This document shows, one piece after another, positions 8,747-18,734 of a stretch of 64,000 bases of DNA. Location: positions 62,001 to 126,000 of the forward strand of contig JAJYYK010000006.1 of NCBI GenBank assembly GCA_021801025.1. Direction: 5' to 3'. The stretch is from Pseudomonadota bacterium. GTDB lineage: Bacteria; Pseudomonadota; Gammaproteobacteria; Burkholderiales; Sulfuriferulaceae. Positions within the stretch are counted from its first letter, which is position 1. Every line of letters starts with the position of its first letter. A program made the position numbers and the translations under genes. The notes beneath the pieces were generated by a model. That model ran no database searches. It was not told the DNA's origin and worked only from the letters and a program-made list of their open reading frames with translations.

Positions 8747-10250
8747 AGATAAGGCGAGCAAAGTGTCCCCTCATTTTGTCAGGGGGTGTCAATATAAAAT
8801 CTGGCTGCTGTTGGGCTCATGCCTCTGTCTGGTCGCTGGCTGTACAGTGGGGCCGGACTTTGTTCGTCCAGATGCCCCGAAAGTCAGTCGTTATACCAGA
8901 ACAGCGGTCCCGACACAAACCATCAGCGCAGATGGGCAGGTCCAGTACTTCGGAAAAGGTGCCAAACTGGTTGCGAATTGGTGGAAACTGTTCAATTCGT
9001 CTCAACTTGATGTCGTTGTTAAGGAAGGATTGAATAATAATCCAGGCGTACAGGCAGCGCAGGCGAGTTTACGTCAGAGCAGGAAGAACCTCCAGGCCGG
9101 GTATGGCATTTTTTATCCACAAGCTGCCATGGATTTCAATGCCACAAGACAAGAATTCTCCCCCGCACGTTTTGGTAGTAATTCGTCAAGCAGTATCTTT
9201 AATTTGGTCACGCTTTCTGCATCGGTAAGTTATGCGCTGGATATTTTTGGCGGCGAACGCCGTGCAATAGAAGGCCTCCAGGCCCAGGTAGATTTGCAGC
9301 GTGCCACGGTGCAAGCGACTTATTTGACCTTGTCCGGCAATATTGTCAACACTGTCATCGCCCGTGCGGCCTATCGCGCGGAAATCAATATAACTGAACA
9401 AATAATTGCTATGCAGCAGGAACAGATTTCAATTGTTCAGAAACAGGTTCAGGCCGGTACTACACCTTATGCGAGCGTACTTGCCCTGAAAGGTGAATTG
9501 ACGGCGCTTGAAGCGACGCTTCCACCCTTGCGGCAGAAGTTGGCTCAGAGCGAACATTTGCTTGCTACCCTTTCGGGTCGCTTTTCTGCGCAATGGCCCT
9601 CGCCGGAGGTTGATATGGCTGACCTCATGCTTCCCCAGAACCTGCCTGTCTCCCTGCCGTCTGAGCTGGTACGCCAGCGTCCGGACATTCTGGCAGCTGA
9701 AGCCGCGTTGCATGGGGCAAGTGCGAATATCGGCGTGGCAACGGCGGCATTATTTCCGAGTTTTACATTAAATGGCAGTTTCGGACAGAACAACAGCTCA
9801 GTAAACAACCTTTTCCAAAGCAATGGGTCTTTCTGGAGTCTGGGTCCAGACGTGAGTATGCCTGTTTTTAACGGTGGGACTTTATTGTCTAAAAGGGAGG
9901 CTGCCAAGGCAGCGTACCAGCAGGCGCTTGCCAATTATCGCCAAACGGTTCTCAGTGCATTTGCCCAGGTTGCAGACGCGTTGCGTGGGCTGGAACATGA
10001 TGCCGAGTCGTTACAAGCCGAGGCTCAGGCACTCGATACGGCAAAGGAATCGCTGTCCTTGATGCAAACGAATTACCAGGCCGGGCTGGTCAATTATCCG
10101 CAATTACTTATTGCCAATGTTCAATACCAGCAAGCTGAAATTAACTTTCTTCAAGCTCAGGCCCAACGTTTACAGGACACAACGGCCATTTTCGTCGCAT
10201 TAGGGGGTGGGTGGTGGAATCCCGTGCGTAGATCTGAAAACGGCAATTGA
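8733..10250 (+). CDS. NodT-family outer-membrane efflux lipoprotein
   Basis: This is a TolC-like outer-membrane channel of the NodT lipoprotein group, about 505 residues. A signal peptide ends in the lipobox LVAGC, followed by TVGPDFVRPDAP, a hallmark opening. Two repeats of long helical segments follow (RQRPDILAAEAALHGASANIG is in the second). The start is uncertain. ATG 8733 overlaps the adaptor stop by 14 nt and has GGTGGA upstream; GTG 8763 would give a more usual signal-peptide length (lipobox Cys27). It supplies the exit duct for the upstream ABC pump. Pairing NodT-type factors, which are mostly seen with RND pumps, with a DevC-type ABC core is less usual. Confidence 0.88.
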   Translation: MLVNKDKASKVSPHFVRGCQYKIWLLLGSCLCLVAGCTVGPDFVRPDAPKVSRYTRTAVPTQTISADGQVQYFGKGAKLVANWWKLFNSSQLDVVVKEGLNNNPGVQAAQASLRQSRKNLQAGYGIFYPQAAMDFNATRQEFSPARFGSNSSSSIFNLVTLSASVSYALDIFGGERRAIEGLQAQVDLQRATVQATYLTLSGNIVNTVIARAAYRAEINITEQIIAMQQEQISIVQKQVQAGTTPYASVLALKGELTALEATLPPLRQKLAQSEHLLATLSGRFSAQWPSPEVDMADLMLPQNLPVSLPSELVRQRPDILAAEAALHGASANIGVATAALFPSFTLNGSFGQNNSSVNNLFQSNGSFWSLGPDVSMPVFNGGTLLSKREAAKAAYQQALANYRQTVLSAFAQVADALRGLEHDAESLQAEAQALDTAKESLSLMQTNYQAGLVNYPQLLIANVQYQQAEINFLQAQAQRLQDTTAIFVALGGGWWNPVRRSENGN

Positions 10251-10625
10251 CTGCCAGTTTGTTCGCGTCAGCGTGTATGATTCGGCCATGATGTCATCAT
10301 TGCACCACTCACCTGTTCGGCTGTTTTGTTCCTTACCCTGCGATTAAGTCCACTTCGGGTTAAATTGTACGTCTCTCGCGGCGTATGACGGTGTTGTATT
10401 TTCCCCGAATGGATCGAACATTCATGGTCACTCCGCTTTGCCGGGTATTGCGATGGACATACATTTCAACGCATCCAGCTGCCGTTTCCGGGGTGGAGCC
10501 AGACTTTGCAACAAACGCTGACCTTCAGGCGGTGGATATTGAGTTAGGGCGTGCGCAGCGGTGTCCTTCGTTCACACTGTGTGTTAAAATCAAAAGATTA
10601 TTTGCATTTCTCAGGGCGTCATTCG
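10251..10625. other. 375-nt spacer upstream of gyrA
   Basis: I see no gene here. A 118-codon frame from 10385 runs out of phase into gyrA and has no family resemblance. The AT-rich stretch TGTGTGTTAAAATC around 10577-10590 could hold a -10 element (TTAAAAT) for gyrA, but no convincing -35 was found. Confidence 0.4.
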
Positions 10626-13178
10626 ATGGAACAATTTGCAAAGGAAACACTGCCTGTCAGTTTAGAAGAGGAAATGCGTCGTTCTTATCTGGATTACGCG
10701 ATGAGCGTGATTGTTGGACGGGCATTACCGGATGTGCGTGATGGTTTGAAACCAGTACATCGCCGTGCGCTTTTCGCTATGCATGAAATGTCTAATGACT
10801 GGAACCGCGCTTACAAAAAGTCGGCACGTATTGTTGGTGATGTCATTGGTAAATATCACCCGCATGGCGATACGGCCGTTTATGACACCATTGTGCGGAT
10901 GGCGCAGGACTTCTCACTGCGTTATCCGTTGGTGGATGGACAGGGTAACTTTGGCTCTGTTGACGGTGACAACCCGGCTGCCATGCGATATACCGAAATT
11001 CGGATGTCCCGGATTGCACATGAATTGCTGGCCGATTTGGATAAAGAAACAGTCGATTTTGGTCCCAACTATGATGGTTCCGAGCGTGAGCCACTGATTT
11101 TCCCCGCTAAAATACCTAATCTTCTTATCAACGGCTCATCGGGTATTGCGGTGGGTATGGCGACGAATATCCCGCCACATAATTTGTCGGATGTGTGTGA
11201 TGCTTGCATTTTATTGTTGAATGCACCTGAAACGGATATTGAGGCACTCATTGACGTTGTGCGCGCGCCGGATTTTCCCACCGCGGGGATTATTTATGGT
11301 TTGACCGGTGTTCGGCAAGGTTATCTGACTGGGCGTGGGCGCGTGATTATTCGTTCCCGAACCCATTTTGAGGACATTGACAAAAATGGAACCCGTCAGG
11401 CATTGATCATTGATGAGTTGCCATATCAAGTGAATAAAGCCAATTTGCTGATTAAAATTGGTGAACTGGTGCGCGAAAAGAAAATAGACGGCATTTCCGA
11501 CCTGCGTGACGAATCAGATAAATCCGGCATGCGCGTGGTCATCGAACTCAAGCGGGGTGAGGTGCCTGAGGTGGTATTGAACAAATTGTTCAAACACACT
11601 GCCATGCAGGATAGTTTTGGCATGAACATGGTTGCCCTGGTGGATGGACAGCCTCGCTTGATTAATCTGAAACAGATGCTGGAAGCATTTTTGCGCCATC
11701 GCCGTGAGGTCATTACCCGTCGGGTGCGTTTTGAGTTGCGTAAAGCACGTGAGCGCGGGCATTTGCTCGAAGGTTTGGCTGTGGCTTTGTCCAATGTGGA
11801 TGAAATTATTGCTTTGATTAAAGCCGCACCCACACCTGTCCAGGCTCGTGATGAACTCATGCTTCGGCGTTGGCGTTCTGCTCTGGTCGAAGACATGCTT
11901 GTGCGTGCGGGGTCCAATGTGCAGTTTTTCCGTCCCGAAAGTTTAGCGGCCGAGTTCGGTTTTGGTGATGAGGGTTATCGCTTGTCCGAAATACAGGCCC
12001 AGGCGATTTTGGATCTGCGTCTGCAACGGCTGACGGGCCTGGAGCAGGAGAAAATTTTTACCGAGTACAATGAAGTGGTGGCAAAAATTGCCGACCTGCT
12101 CGATATTTTGGCCAAGCCTGAACGTGTGACACAAATTATTGGCGATGAAATCAATCAAATTAAACAGCAATTTGGTGACGCGCGTCGTTCTGAAATTGTG
12201 ACCTACGCGCAGGATTTATGCCTGGAAGATTTGATTACTCCGCAAGACATGGTGGTGACCTTGTCGCACGGCGGTTACATGAAGTCTCAACCTTTGGATG
12301 ATTATCAGGCCCAAAAACGGGGGGGGCGCGGCAAGCAGGCGATGCCGACGAAAGAGGATGATTTTATCGAGCGTTTGTTCATGGCGAATAGCCATGATTA
12401 CATGCTGTGTTTCTCTAACCTCGGACGGGTTTACTGGTTAAAGGTCTACGAAGTACCCCAAGGCAGCCGGACTTCAAGAGGGAAACCGATTGTTAATTTG
12501 TTGCCTTTGGCTGAGAATGAAAAAATTAATGCCATCTTGCCCGTTAAGGAATTTGTTGCAAATCGCTATGTGTTTATGGCGACGGCATTGGGTGTGGTGA
12601 AAAAAACCCAGCTGTCCGATTTTTCCAATCCGCGTCGCGCAGGGATCATCGCGGTGGACTTGGACGAGGGAGATTATTTGATTGGTGTTTCCCTGACGGA
12701 TGGGCGGCATGATGTGATGCTGTTTTCCAACTCTGGCAAGGCTGTCCGTTTTGATGAAAATGATGTGCGTTCCATGGGGCGTGGCGCACGAGGCGTGCGC
12801 GGCATGAGGTTGGCAAAAGATCAGAAAGTGATTTCTTTACTGGTGGCTGAAAATGAAGAACAGTCTGTGTTAACGGTGACTGAAAATGGTTACGGCAAAC
12901 GCACCAATATCGCCGAATATACTCGTCACACCAGAGGTACACAGGGCATCATTGCAATACAAACCACGCCCCGAAATGGGAATGTGGTGGCGGCTACGCT
13001 GGTTGAGGCAGATGATGAAATTATGCTGATTACAGATGGTGGGGTATTGATTCGTACCCGGATCAGGGAGGTGCGCGAAATGGGGCGTGCCACACAGGGC
13101 GTAACCTTGATTCATCTTGATAATGGGCAGAAACTCATCGGCGTGGAGCGTGTTCTGGAAAAGGATGAAGAAGAATGA
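10626..13178 (+). CDS. gyrA: DNA gyrase subunit A
   Basis: The 850-residue subunit cuts and religates DNA in the A2B2 gyrase complex that introduces negative supercoils. The catalytic Tyr122 lies in [10 protein letters not shown]. The quinolone-resistance region [10 protein letters not shown] has Thr83 and Asp87. The GyrA box QKRGGRG, needed for DNA wrapping, is followed by the six-bladed C-terminal domain. I choose the ATG at 10626 ([12 protein letters not shown]), the normal N-terminus; the longer frame from 10551 has no family support. Thr83 instead of Ser83 is also the wild-type state in Pseudomonas aeruginosa. The gene heads the serC-pheA-hisC block, as in many betaproteobacteria. Confidence 0.97.
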   Translation: MEQFAKETLPVSLEEEMRRSYLDYAMSVIVGRALPDVRDGLKPVHRRALFAMHEMSNDWNRAYKKSARIVGDVIGKYHPHGDTAVYDTIVRMAQDFSLRYPLVDGQGNFGSVDGDNPAAMRYTEIRMSRIAHELLADLDKETVDFGPNYDGSEREPLIFPAKIPNLLINGSSGIAVGMATNIPPHNLSDVCDACILLLNAPETDIEALIDVVRAPDFPTAGIIYGLTGVRQGYLTGRGRVIIRSRTHFEDIDKNGTRQALIIDELPYQVNKANLLIKIGELVREKKIDGISDLRDESDKSGMRVVIELKRGEVPEVVLNKLFKHTAMQDSFGMNMVALVDGQPRLINLKQMLEAFLRHRREVITRRVRFELRKARERGHLLEGLAVALSNVDEIIALIKAAPTPVQARDELMLRRWRSALVEDMLVRAGSNVQFFRPESLAAEFGFGDEGYRLSEIQAQAILDLRLQRLTGLEQEKIFTEYNEVVAKIADLLDILAKPERVTQIIGDEINQIKQQFGDARRSEIVTYAQDLCLEDLITPQDMVVTLSHGGYMKSQPLDDYQAQKRGGRGKQAMPTKEDDFIERLFMANSHDYMLCFSNLGRVYWLKVYEVPQGSRTSRGKPIVNLLPLAENEKINAILPVKEFVANRYVFMATALGVVKKTQLSDFSNPRRAGIIAVDLDEGDYLIGVSLTDGRHDVMLFSNSGKAVRFDENDVRSMGRGARGVRGMRLAKDQKVISLLVAENEEQSVLTVTENGYGKRTNIAEYTRHTRGTQGIIAIQTTPRNGNVVAATLVEADDEIMLITDGGVLIRTRIREVREMGRATQGVTLIHLDNGQKLIGVERVLEKDEEE

Positions 13179-13259
13179 TGGCGCGATCATTGTATGCGAT
13201 GATCGCTGTGTCGGGATGAGTCATTCAGTTGCACGATGGTGAGGCACAAGGAGTATGAG

Positions 13260-14369
13260 GTGAGTCGCAATTTAGAGGATGGAATAAACATCGGACGCTA
13301 TAATTTTAGTGCTGGCCCGGCTGTATTGCCCAAGGAAGTGTTAACGCAGGCGCGAGACGAAATGCTGGATTGGCATGGTTCTGGCATGTCTGTGATGGAA
13401 ATGAGTCATCGCGGCAGTGAATTCATGTCCATTATTCAACAGGCTGAAGCGGACTTGCGGACGTTGATGGGTATTCCCAGTCATTATCATGTGCTGTTTC
13501 TGCAAGGCGGTGCGTGGACACAGTTTGCGATGGTTCCGATGAATTTGCTGCGTGGCCGGCATACTGCCGATTATGTGTACACAGGCATCTGGGCAGAAAA
13601 AGCCATCGAGGAAGCCGGCCGTTATTGTGAAGTAAAATTGGCGGCGAGTGGTGCTGCGCAGGGATTTAATATGATTCCGCCACAGTCACAATGGAATTTG
13701 AATCCCGAAGCGGCTTATGTGCATTACACGTCCAACGAAACCATAGGCGGTGTTGAATTTAACTGGATACCCGAAACGGGTGAAGTGCCGCTGGTGGTCG
13801 ACATGTCGTCGGATATTCTATCTAAACCGGTGGATGTATCGCGTTTCGGCTTAATTTATGCGGGTGCGCAGAAGAACATTGGTCCTGCTGGCTTGACCAT
13901 TGTCATTGTCCGCGACGATTTATTGGCAGAGACCTTGCCTGGCACCCCTACCATGATGGATTACCGTACCCATGTGGCACATGGTTCGATGTTTAATACC
14001 CCACCCACCTATGCCGTATACATGGCAGGTTTGGTGTTTCAGCATTTGAAGAAAATGGGTGGACTGCAGGCCGCCGCTGAACGCAATCGCAAGAAAGCGG
14101 GGTTGTTGTATGCGTATATTGATGGCAGCGGGTTCTATCAAAACCCGGTCGCATTAGACTGTCGTTCTTTGATGAATGTCCCATTTGCTTTACGGGACCC
14201 CAAATTGGATGAGGTGTTTTTGCAAGGTGCGGAGCAGCGGGGTCTGATGCAGCTCAAAGGCCACCGTTTGGCAGGCGGGATGCGTGCCTCTATTTATAAC
14301 GCCATGCCTTTGGCGGGCGTGCATGCACTGGTGGATTACATGCAGGATTTTGTTCGTTTGTACGCGTGA
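13260..14369 (+). CDS. serC: Phosphoserine aminotransferase
   Basis: SerC converts 3-phosphohydroxypyruvate to phosphoserine and also acts in pyridoxal-phosphate synthesis. The protein has NFSAGPAVLPKEVL near the start and the PLP lysine in AGAQKNIGPAG (Lys205). It ends with the substrate-loop sequence HRLAGGMRASIYNAMP. I favour the GTG at 13260, because AAGGAG (13248-13253) lies six bases ahead of it. An ATG at 13236 would add eight residues. The result is 369 residues against 362 in E. coli. The stop is one base before the pheA ATG, so the two are translationally coupled. Confidence 0.95.
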   Translation: MSRNLEDGINIGRYNFSAGPAVLPKEVLTQARDEMLDWHGSGMSVMEMSHRGSEFMSIIQQAEADLRTLMGIPSHYHVLFLQGGAWTQFAMVPMNLLRGRHTADYVYTGIWAEKAIEEAGRYCEVKLAASGAAQGFNMIPPQSQWNLNPEAAYVHYTSNETIGGVEFNWIPETGEVPLVVDMSSDILSKPVDVSRFGLIYAGAQKNIGPAGLTIVIVRDDLLAETLPGTPTMMDYRTHVAHGSMFNTPPTYAVYMAGLVFQHLKKMGGLQAAAERNRKKAGLLYAYIDGSGFYQNPVALDCRSLMNVPFALRDPKLDEVFLQGAEQRGLMQLKGHRLAGGMRASIYNAMPLAGVHALVDYMQDFVRLYA

Positions 14370-14370
14370 T

Positions 14371-15474
14371 ATGGCAGAAGATATTCAACAACTTGCGGTG
14401 TTGCGTGGTCAGATTGATGCTTTGGATACGCAGGTGCTGTCCCTGATTAACCAGCGTGCCCTGTTGGCACAGGCCATCGGTCAATTAAAACAGGGCGCAG
14501 TGTATCGCGCAGAGCGTGAGGCGCAGGTTTTGCGTCGTATCGGTGATCTGAATCAGGGGCCTTTGCCGCGTGAAACGGTGGTGCAACTGTTTCGGGAAAT
14601 CATGTCGGCTTGTTTGGCATTGGAACGACCTCTAAGTGTAGCCTATCTGGGGCCGCAGGGGACGTTTACTCAATCTGCCAGCATACGCCAATTTGGTCAC
14701 GCTGCGACGCAACAGCCATGTGTTTCAATCGATGAGGTGTTTCGGGAAGTTGAAGTGGGCAACGCTGATTACGGCGTGGTGCCGGTGGAGAATTCGACTG
14801 AAGGGGCGGTCAATCGTACCCTGGATCTGTTGCAGACCACGCCCTTACATTTGTGTGGAGAAATTGAACTGCGTATTCATCAATCTTTGCTCAGAAAAGT
14901 TGATGGTATGCTCAATGCTGCTGTGGTGTATTCGCATGCGCAATCTTTGGCGCAGTGCCACGACTGGTTGTCGTTACATTTGCCGGGTGTGGTGCAGGTG
15001 GCCGTGGCAAGCAATGCGGAGGCAGCCAGACGGGCGGCGGAAGATGATTCGGCACTTGCTATTGCTGGAGAGCAGGCTGCTGAAACCTATGGGTTAGTCC
15101 GTTTGCATGACCGGATTGAGGACGAGCCGGACAACACCACGCGCTTTGTGGTGATTGCGCGCAATGATGTGTCGCAAGCCAGCGGCAGCGATAAAACCTC
15201 ATTGTTGATGGCTGCGCCCAATAAGCCTGGTGCGATTGTGAGCCTGTTAGAACCATTTCGTGAGCACGGTGTGTCGCTCACTAAACTGGAATCCCGTCCT
15301 GCGCGCCATAGCTTGTTAAGTACCCTGGGTGCGGCATCACCTTGGGAATATGTATTCTTTGTTGATATTGAAGGTCACCGGGAAGATATTCCTGTGAAAT
15401 TGGCTTTACAAGCGATCACCACCGAAGCGAATTATGTCAAAATACTTGGTTCGTACCCGAAGCGTGTGGTGTAA
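14371..15474 (+). CDS. pheA: Bifunctional chorismate mutase / prephenate dehydratase
   Basis: This P-protein makes phenylpyruvate from chorismate. The chorismate mutase helix bundle is at about 1-90 (LAVLRGQIDALDTQVLSLIN). The prephenate dehydratase domain runs from about 92 (VAYLGPQGTFTQ) to the NTTRFVVI motif near 254. The ACT domain, the phenylalanine sensor, follows from about 275. The start at 14371 is the ATG one base after the serC stop. The ACT-domain ESRP motif (about 305) is followed by an extra HSLLSTLGAASP before WEYVFFVDIEGH, roughly nine residues longer than I expect. This may alter feedback control. Confidence 0.95.
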   Translation: MAEDIQQLAVLRGQIDALDTQVLSLINQRALLAQAIGQLKQGAVYRAEREAQVLRRIGDLNQGPLPRETVVQLFREIMSACLALERPLSVAYLGPQGTFTQSASIRQFGHAATQQPCVSIDEVFREVEVGNADYGVVPVENSTEGAVNRTLDLLQTTPLHLCGEIELRIHQSLLRKVDGMLNAAVVYSHAQSLAQCHDWLSLHLPGVVQVAVASNAEAARRAAEDDSALAIAGEQAAETYGLVRLHDRIEDEPDNTTRFVVIARNDVSQASGSDKTSLLMAAPNKPGAIVSLLEPFREHGVSLTKLESRPARHSLLSTLGAASPWEYVFFVDIEGHREDIPVKLALQAITTEANYVKILGSYPKRVV

Positions 15475-15516
15475 TCGGGGTTAAGATATTCAATCAATCT
15501 CTAGCGATATTATTTT

Positions 15517-16617
15517 ATGATTTGTGATTTGGCACCTGATTATGTGCGCACGATTGCGCCATATCAACCCGGAAAACCCATTGCAGAGCTGGCGCGCGAA
15601 TTGGGGTTGGCACCACAGAACATTGTCAAGCTGGCTTCCAATGAAAACCCGCTGGGTGCCAGCCCTTTGGCACTGGCTGCGGCGGAGCAGGCCTTGCCCG
15701 ATATTGCGCGTTATCCTGATGGCAGCGGTTATATCCTGAAAACGGCACTGTCTGCGAAACTGGGTGTGGATGTTGCACAAATCGTGCTTGGTAATGGCTC
15801 CAATGATGTATTGGAGCTGGCGGCACGGGCATTTTTGCGACCTGGCTTTTCTGCGGTCTATGCCCAACATGCCTTTGCAGTTTATCCGTTGGTAACACAA
15901 GCCATTGGTGCAAAAGGGATCTGTGTGCCTGCTTGCGATTTTGGGCATGATTTGGATGGTATGTTGGCCGCTGTGACCGCCGACACCCGTATGGTATTTA
16001 TCGCCAACCCCAATAATCCGACGGGCACTTTGTTGTCGAATGCGGCTTTGCTTGCCTTTCTGGAGCAAGTTCCTCAACATGTGCTGGTGGTGCTGGATGA
16101 GGCATATGGTGAATACTTGCCGGAGACATTGCGCTCGGACTCGCTGGCATGGTTATCGCGTTTCCCGAATCTTGTTGTGACGCGCACTTTTTCAAAAGCC
16201 TATGGCCTGGCAGGGTTGCGTGTCGGCTATGCGCTGGCGGATCCCGGGGTGGCGAGTATGCTCGAACGTGTGCGTCAGGCATTCAATGTCAACAGTCTGG
16301 CTTTGGTGGCCGCGATGGCAGCACTTGAAGATACCGATTTTATCGAACGTAGCTACGCTGCAAATCGTTTGGGTATGACCCAGTTGGTGCAGGGTTTGAA
16401 TTTGTTGGGGATACAACATATTCCTTCCTTTGCCAACTTTTTGGCGTTTCGTATCGGCAATGCCACCGCGATGTACCGACGCTTGCTTGAACAGGGTGTG
16501 ATTGTGAGACCGATTGGCGCCTACGATATGCCGGACCACTTGCGGGTGAGTGTGGGGTTAGCGTCCGAAAATCACCGGTTTTTGCAGGCGTTGGAAGATG
16601 TCATGGGCAAAGATTAA
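15517..16617 (+). CDS. hisC: Histidinol-phosphate aminotransferase
   Basis: The 366-residue class I/II aminotransferase acts in histidine synthesis. In this gene context it may also transaminate phenylpyruvate or arogenate-pathway substrates. The PLP lysine is Lys227 in [16 protein letters not shown]. Other family motifs are [29 protein letters not shown] and LDEAYGEY. The gene lies 42 nt after pheA. A 142-bp inverted-repeat element begins two bases after its stop codon and separates it from aroF. Confidence 0.95.
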   Translation: MICDLAPDYVRTIAPYQPGKPIAELARELGLAPQNIVKLASNENPLGASPLALAAAEQALPDIARYPDGSGYILKTALSAKLGVDVAQIVLGNGSNDVLELAARAFLRPGFSAVYAQHAFAVYPLVTQAIGAKGICVPACDFGHDLDGMLAAVTADTRMVFIANPNNPTGTLLSNAALLAFLEQVPQHVLVVLDEAYGEYLPETLRSDSLAWLSRFPNLVVTRTFSKAYGLAGLRVGYALADPGVASMLERVRQAFNVNSLALVAAMAALEDTDFIERSYAANRLGMTQLVQGLNLLGIQHIPSFANFLAFRIGNATAMYRRLLEQGVIVRPIGAYDMPDHLRVSVGLASENHRFLQALEDVMGKD

Positions 16618-16619
16618 CT

Positions 16620-16761
16620 TGAGACCTTTACACGATGACTGTGCCCGCTCATATTTCGTTAGAAAATAGCTCGAAATCCTCATGTACTGTGTGTACACTC
16701 CGGTGTTGTGCCATTTTCTGCCTCATCTGGACTGCACCCGCTACATCGCGCAAAGGCCTCA
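16620..16761. mobile_element. Miniature inverted-repeat element, copy B
   Basis: The 142-bp segment has imperfect terminal inverted repeats: TGAGACCTTTACACGATG at the left, and at the right the reverse complement of TGAGGCCTTTGCGCGATG. It aligns end to end with the reverse complement of 38991-39133, with conserved internal blocks such as AATCCTCATGTACT and TTTCGTTA. It has no coding capacity. The pattern fits a MITE mobilised by an IS with similar ends elsewhere in the genome. It lies exactly between hisC and aroF. Confidence 0.85.
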
Positions 16762-16788
16762 AATTGAAATAAAAATTTTAAGGAATAG

Positions 16789-17808
16789 ATGATGATTATT
16801 GTAATGAGCCCAGGTGCCACTGAACAACAGATTGAAGCTGTCGTAAAAAAAATAAAAGAATATGGTTGCGAGGCCAATATATCGCGAGGAGTGGAGCGCA
16901 CGCTGATTGGCGCGATTGGCGATGAGCGCCAGATTAATCAGGAGTTGATCGATTCGTTAAGCGGCGTGGAACAATCCATGCATATCGTCAAACCCTACAA
17001 AATCGTGACCCGTGAATGGCATAAAGAAAACACTGTGGTGGATATCGGCGGCGTGCCGGTGGGTGGAAAAACAGTTCAGGTTATCGCCGGCCCGTGTTCG
17101 GTAGAGACGCAGCCACAAATGGATGCTGCGGCACGCGCCGTCAAAGTGGCAGGTTGCCGTTTGATGCGCGGCGGTGCTTTCAAACCGCGCAGCAGTCCTT
17201 ATGCATTCCAGGGAACAGGTATAGAGGGTCTGGAAATGTTCCGTCGTGCTGCGGATGAACAAGGGTTGCCCATTGTGACGGAATTGATGGATGTGCGCAT
17301 GTTGGACACTTTTCTGGAATGGAATGTGGATGCCATCCAGATTGGTACCCGCAATATGCAGAATTTTGATCTGCTCAAGGAAGTGGGACGTGTCAACAAG
17401 CCCGTTATTTTAAAACGGGGCATGTCAGCGACCATTTCAGAATGGCTCATGGCGGCGGAATACATTGCTGCGGGCGGTAACCACAATATTATTTTCTGCG
17501 AGCGCGGAATTCGTACGTTTGAGACAGCTTATCGCAATGTGCTGGATGTCACCGCTATCGCGGTCCTGAAGAAAGAAACCCACTTGCCGGTGATTGTCGA
17601 TCCTTCCCATGCAGGCGGAAAAGCCTGGATGGTGCCTGCATTGTCGCGGGCGGCCATTGCGGCAGGTGCCGATGGCTTGCTCGTAGAAATGCATCCCACG
17701 CCATGTGAAGCATGGTGCGACGCAGACCAGGCATTGACGCCGGAAGAGTTAATCGACTTAATGGGTGAGCTGGGTGGTATCGCGAAAGTGATTGGTCGGG
17801 ATATTTGA
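16789..17808 (+). CDS. aroF: 3-deoxy-7-phosphoheptulonate synthase, type I-beta
   Basis: This enzyme condenses phosphoenolpyruvate and erythrose-4-phosphate, the first step of aromatic amino-acid synthesis. The 339 residues comprise an N-terminal ferredoxin-like regulatory domain (about 1-70; MMIIVMSPGATEQQIEAV) and a TIM barrel. Barrel motifs are VIAGPCSVET, FKPRSSPYAFQG, VILKRGMSAT and VDPSHAGGK. The N-terminal domain marks the I-beta subgroup, known from Thermotoga, where it mediates Tyr/Phe feedback. A second ATG three bases downstream is an equally possible start. The intervening MITE means it may need its own promoter. Confidence 0.94.
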   Translation: MMIIVMSPGATEQQIEAVVKKIKEYGCEANISRGVERTLIGAIGDERQINQELIDSLSGVEQSMHIVKPYKIVTREWHKENTVVDIGGVPVGGKTVQVIAGPCSVETQPQMDAAARAVKVAGCRLMRGGAFKPRSSPYAFQGTGIEGLEMFRRAADEQGLPIVTELMDVRMLDTFLEWNVDAIQIGTRNMQNFDLLKEVGRVNKPVILKRGMSATISEWLMAAEYIAAGGNHNIIFCERGIRTFETAYRNVLDVTAIAVLKKETHLPVIVDPSHAGGKAWMVPALSRAAIAAGADGLLVEMHPTPCEAWCDADQALTPEELIDLMGELGGIAKVIGRDI

Positions 17809-17822
17809 TTTCCAGGCCGCCC

Positions 17823-18734
17823 ATGATGGAAACGCCCTTGCCGCTCATTCCCCCCATTTCCCGCTTGTCGATTTTTGGTGTGGGACTGATCGGGGGGTCA
17901 CTTTCCCTGGCACTGAAAGCCCAAGGTATGGTGGGCGAAGTGGTTGGAGTAGGCCGTTCGCCATCAAATATGCAGTGGGCATTGGAACATGGCTTGATTG
18001 ATCGCATCTGTAGTGATCCTGCCGCTGCTGTCAACGATGCGGAAATCGTGGTCCTGGCCATGCCAGTCGGACAGATGGCTGCAGTGATGCGCGACATCGC
18101 ACCGTATGTGCGCCCTGGCACATTGATTACCGATGTGGGCAGTACCAAACAGGATGTGGCGGCGCTCATGCGTGAATATCTGGCGCCGCATTTGGCATGC
18201 TGCGTGCCGGCTCATCCCGTTGCGGGCGCTGAATTGAGTGGTGCGCGTGCAGCCCGTGCCGATTTGTATCAGGCGCGAAATCTGGTGTTGACACCTCTGG
18301 CGGAAACTCAGCCAGCTGCCCTTGCCCGCATCAGCGCGATGTGGAAGGCTTGTGGCGCGCAGGTCACTCAAATGAGTCCCATGGAACATGATGCGGTGTT
18401 TGCAGCAGTTAGCCATCTGCCGCATATCCTGGCCTATGCACTGGTGGATATGCTGGCTGCTCGCGATAATGCGGAGGAATTGTTTGGTTTTGCAGCCAGT
18501 GGCTTTCGGGATTTTACCCGGATTGCTGCCAGTAGTCCGGAAATGTGGCGTGACATTGCCCTCGCGAATCGCGCTGCGTTATTGCATGAAATGGACGCCT
18601 ATTTGGTGACGCTGTCAGCATTGCGTGAGGCGCTGGCCCAAGGTGAGGGGGCGACCTTGTTGAGTGCATTTGAGCGAGCCAGTGCCGCGAGGCAGAACTG
18701 GCAGCATGCCCATGTTAACCCGGATTTTGCATAA
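17823..18734 (+). CDS. tyrA: Prephenate dehydrogenase
   Basis: The 303-residue NAD(P)-dependent enzyme oxidises prephenate to 4-hydroxyphenylpyruvate for tyrosine synthesis. The Rossmann motif GVGLIGGS is at about 19-26. The catalytic-region motif is PAHPVAGAELSGA, and SHLPHILAYALVDML lies in the helical dimer domain. Two adjacent ATGs (17823, 17826) are possible starts, 14 nt after aroF. The last codons and the TAA stop (18732-18734) lie within the left terminal repeat of a palindromic element, so the C-terminus NPDFA is repeat-derived. In many relatives aroA, cmk and rpsA follow; here folA does. Confidence 0.93.
   Translation: MMETPLPLIPPISRLSIFGVGLIGGSLSLALKAQGMVGEVVGVGRSPSNMQWALEHGLIDRICSDPAAAVNDAEIVVLAMPVGQMAAVMRDIAPYVRPGTLITDVGSTKQDVAALMREYLAPHLACCVPAHPVAGAELSGARAARADLYQARNLVLTPLAETQPAALARISAMWKACGAQVTQMSPMEHDAVFAAVSHLPHILAYALVDMLAARDNAEELFGFAASGFRDFTRIAASSPEMWRDIALANRAALLHEMDAYLVTLSALREALAQGEGATLLSAFERASAARQNWQHAHVNPDFA

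Noticed and set aside
10385-10741. 118-codon plus-strand frame ahead of gyrA
   Set aside because: It overlaps the first part of gyrA in another frame, with no family match or ribosome-binding site.
10859-10890. Thr83 in GyrA as a quinolone-resistance mutation
   Set aside because: Thr is the wild-type residue at this position in some bacteria, so it cannot be called a mutation from this sequence.
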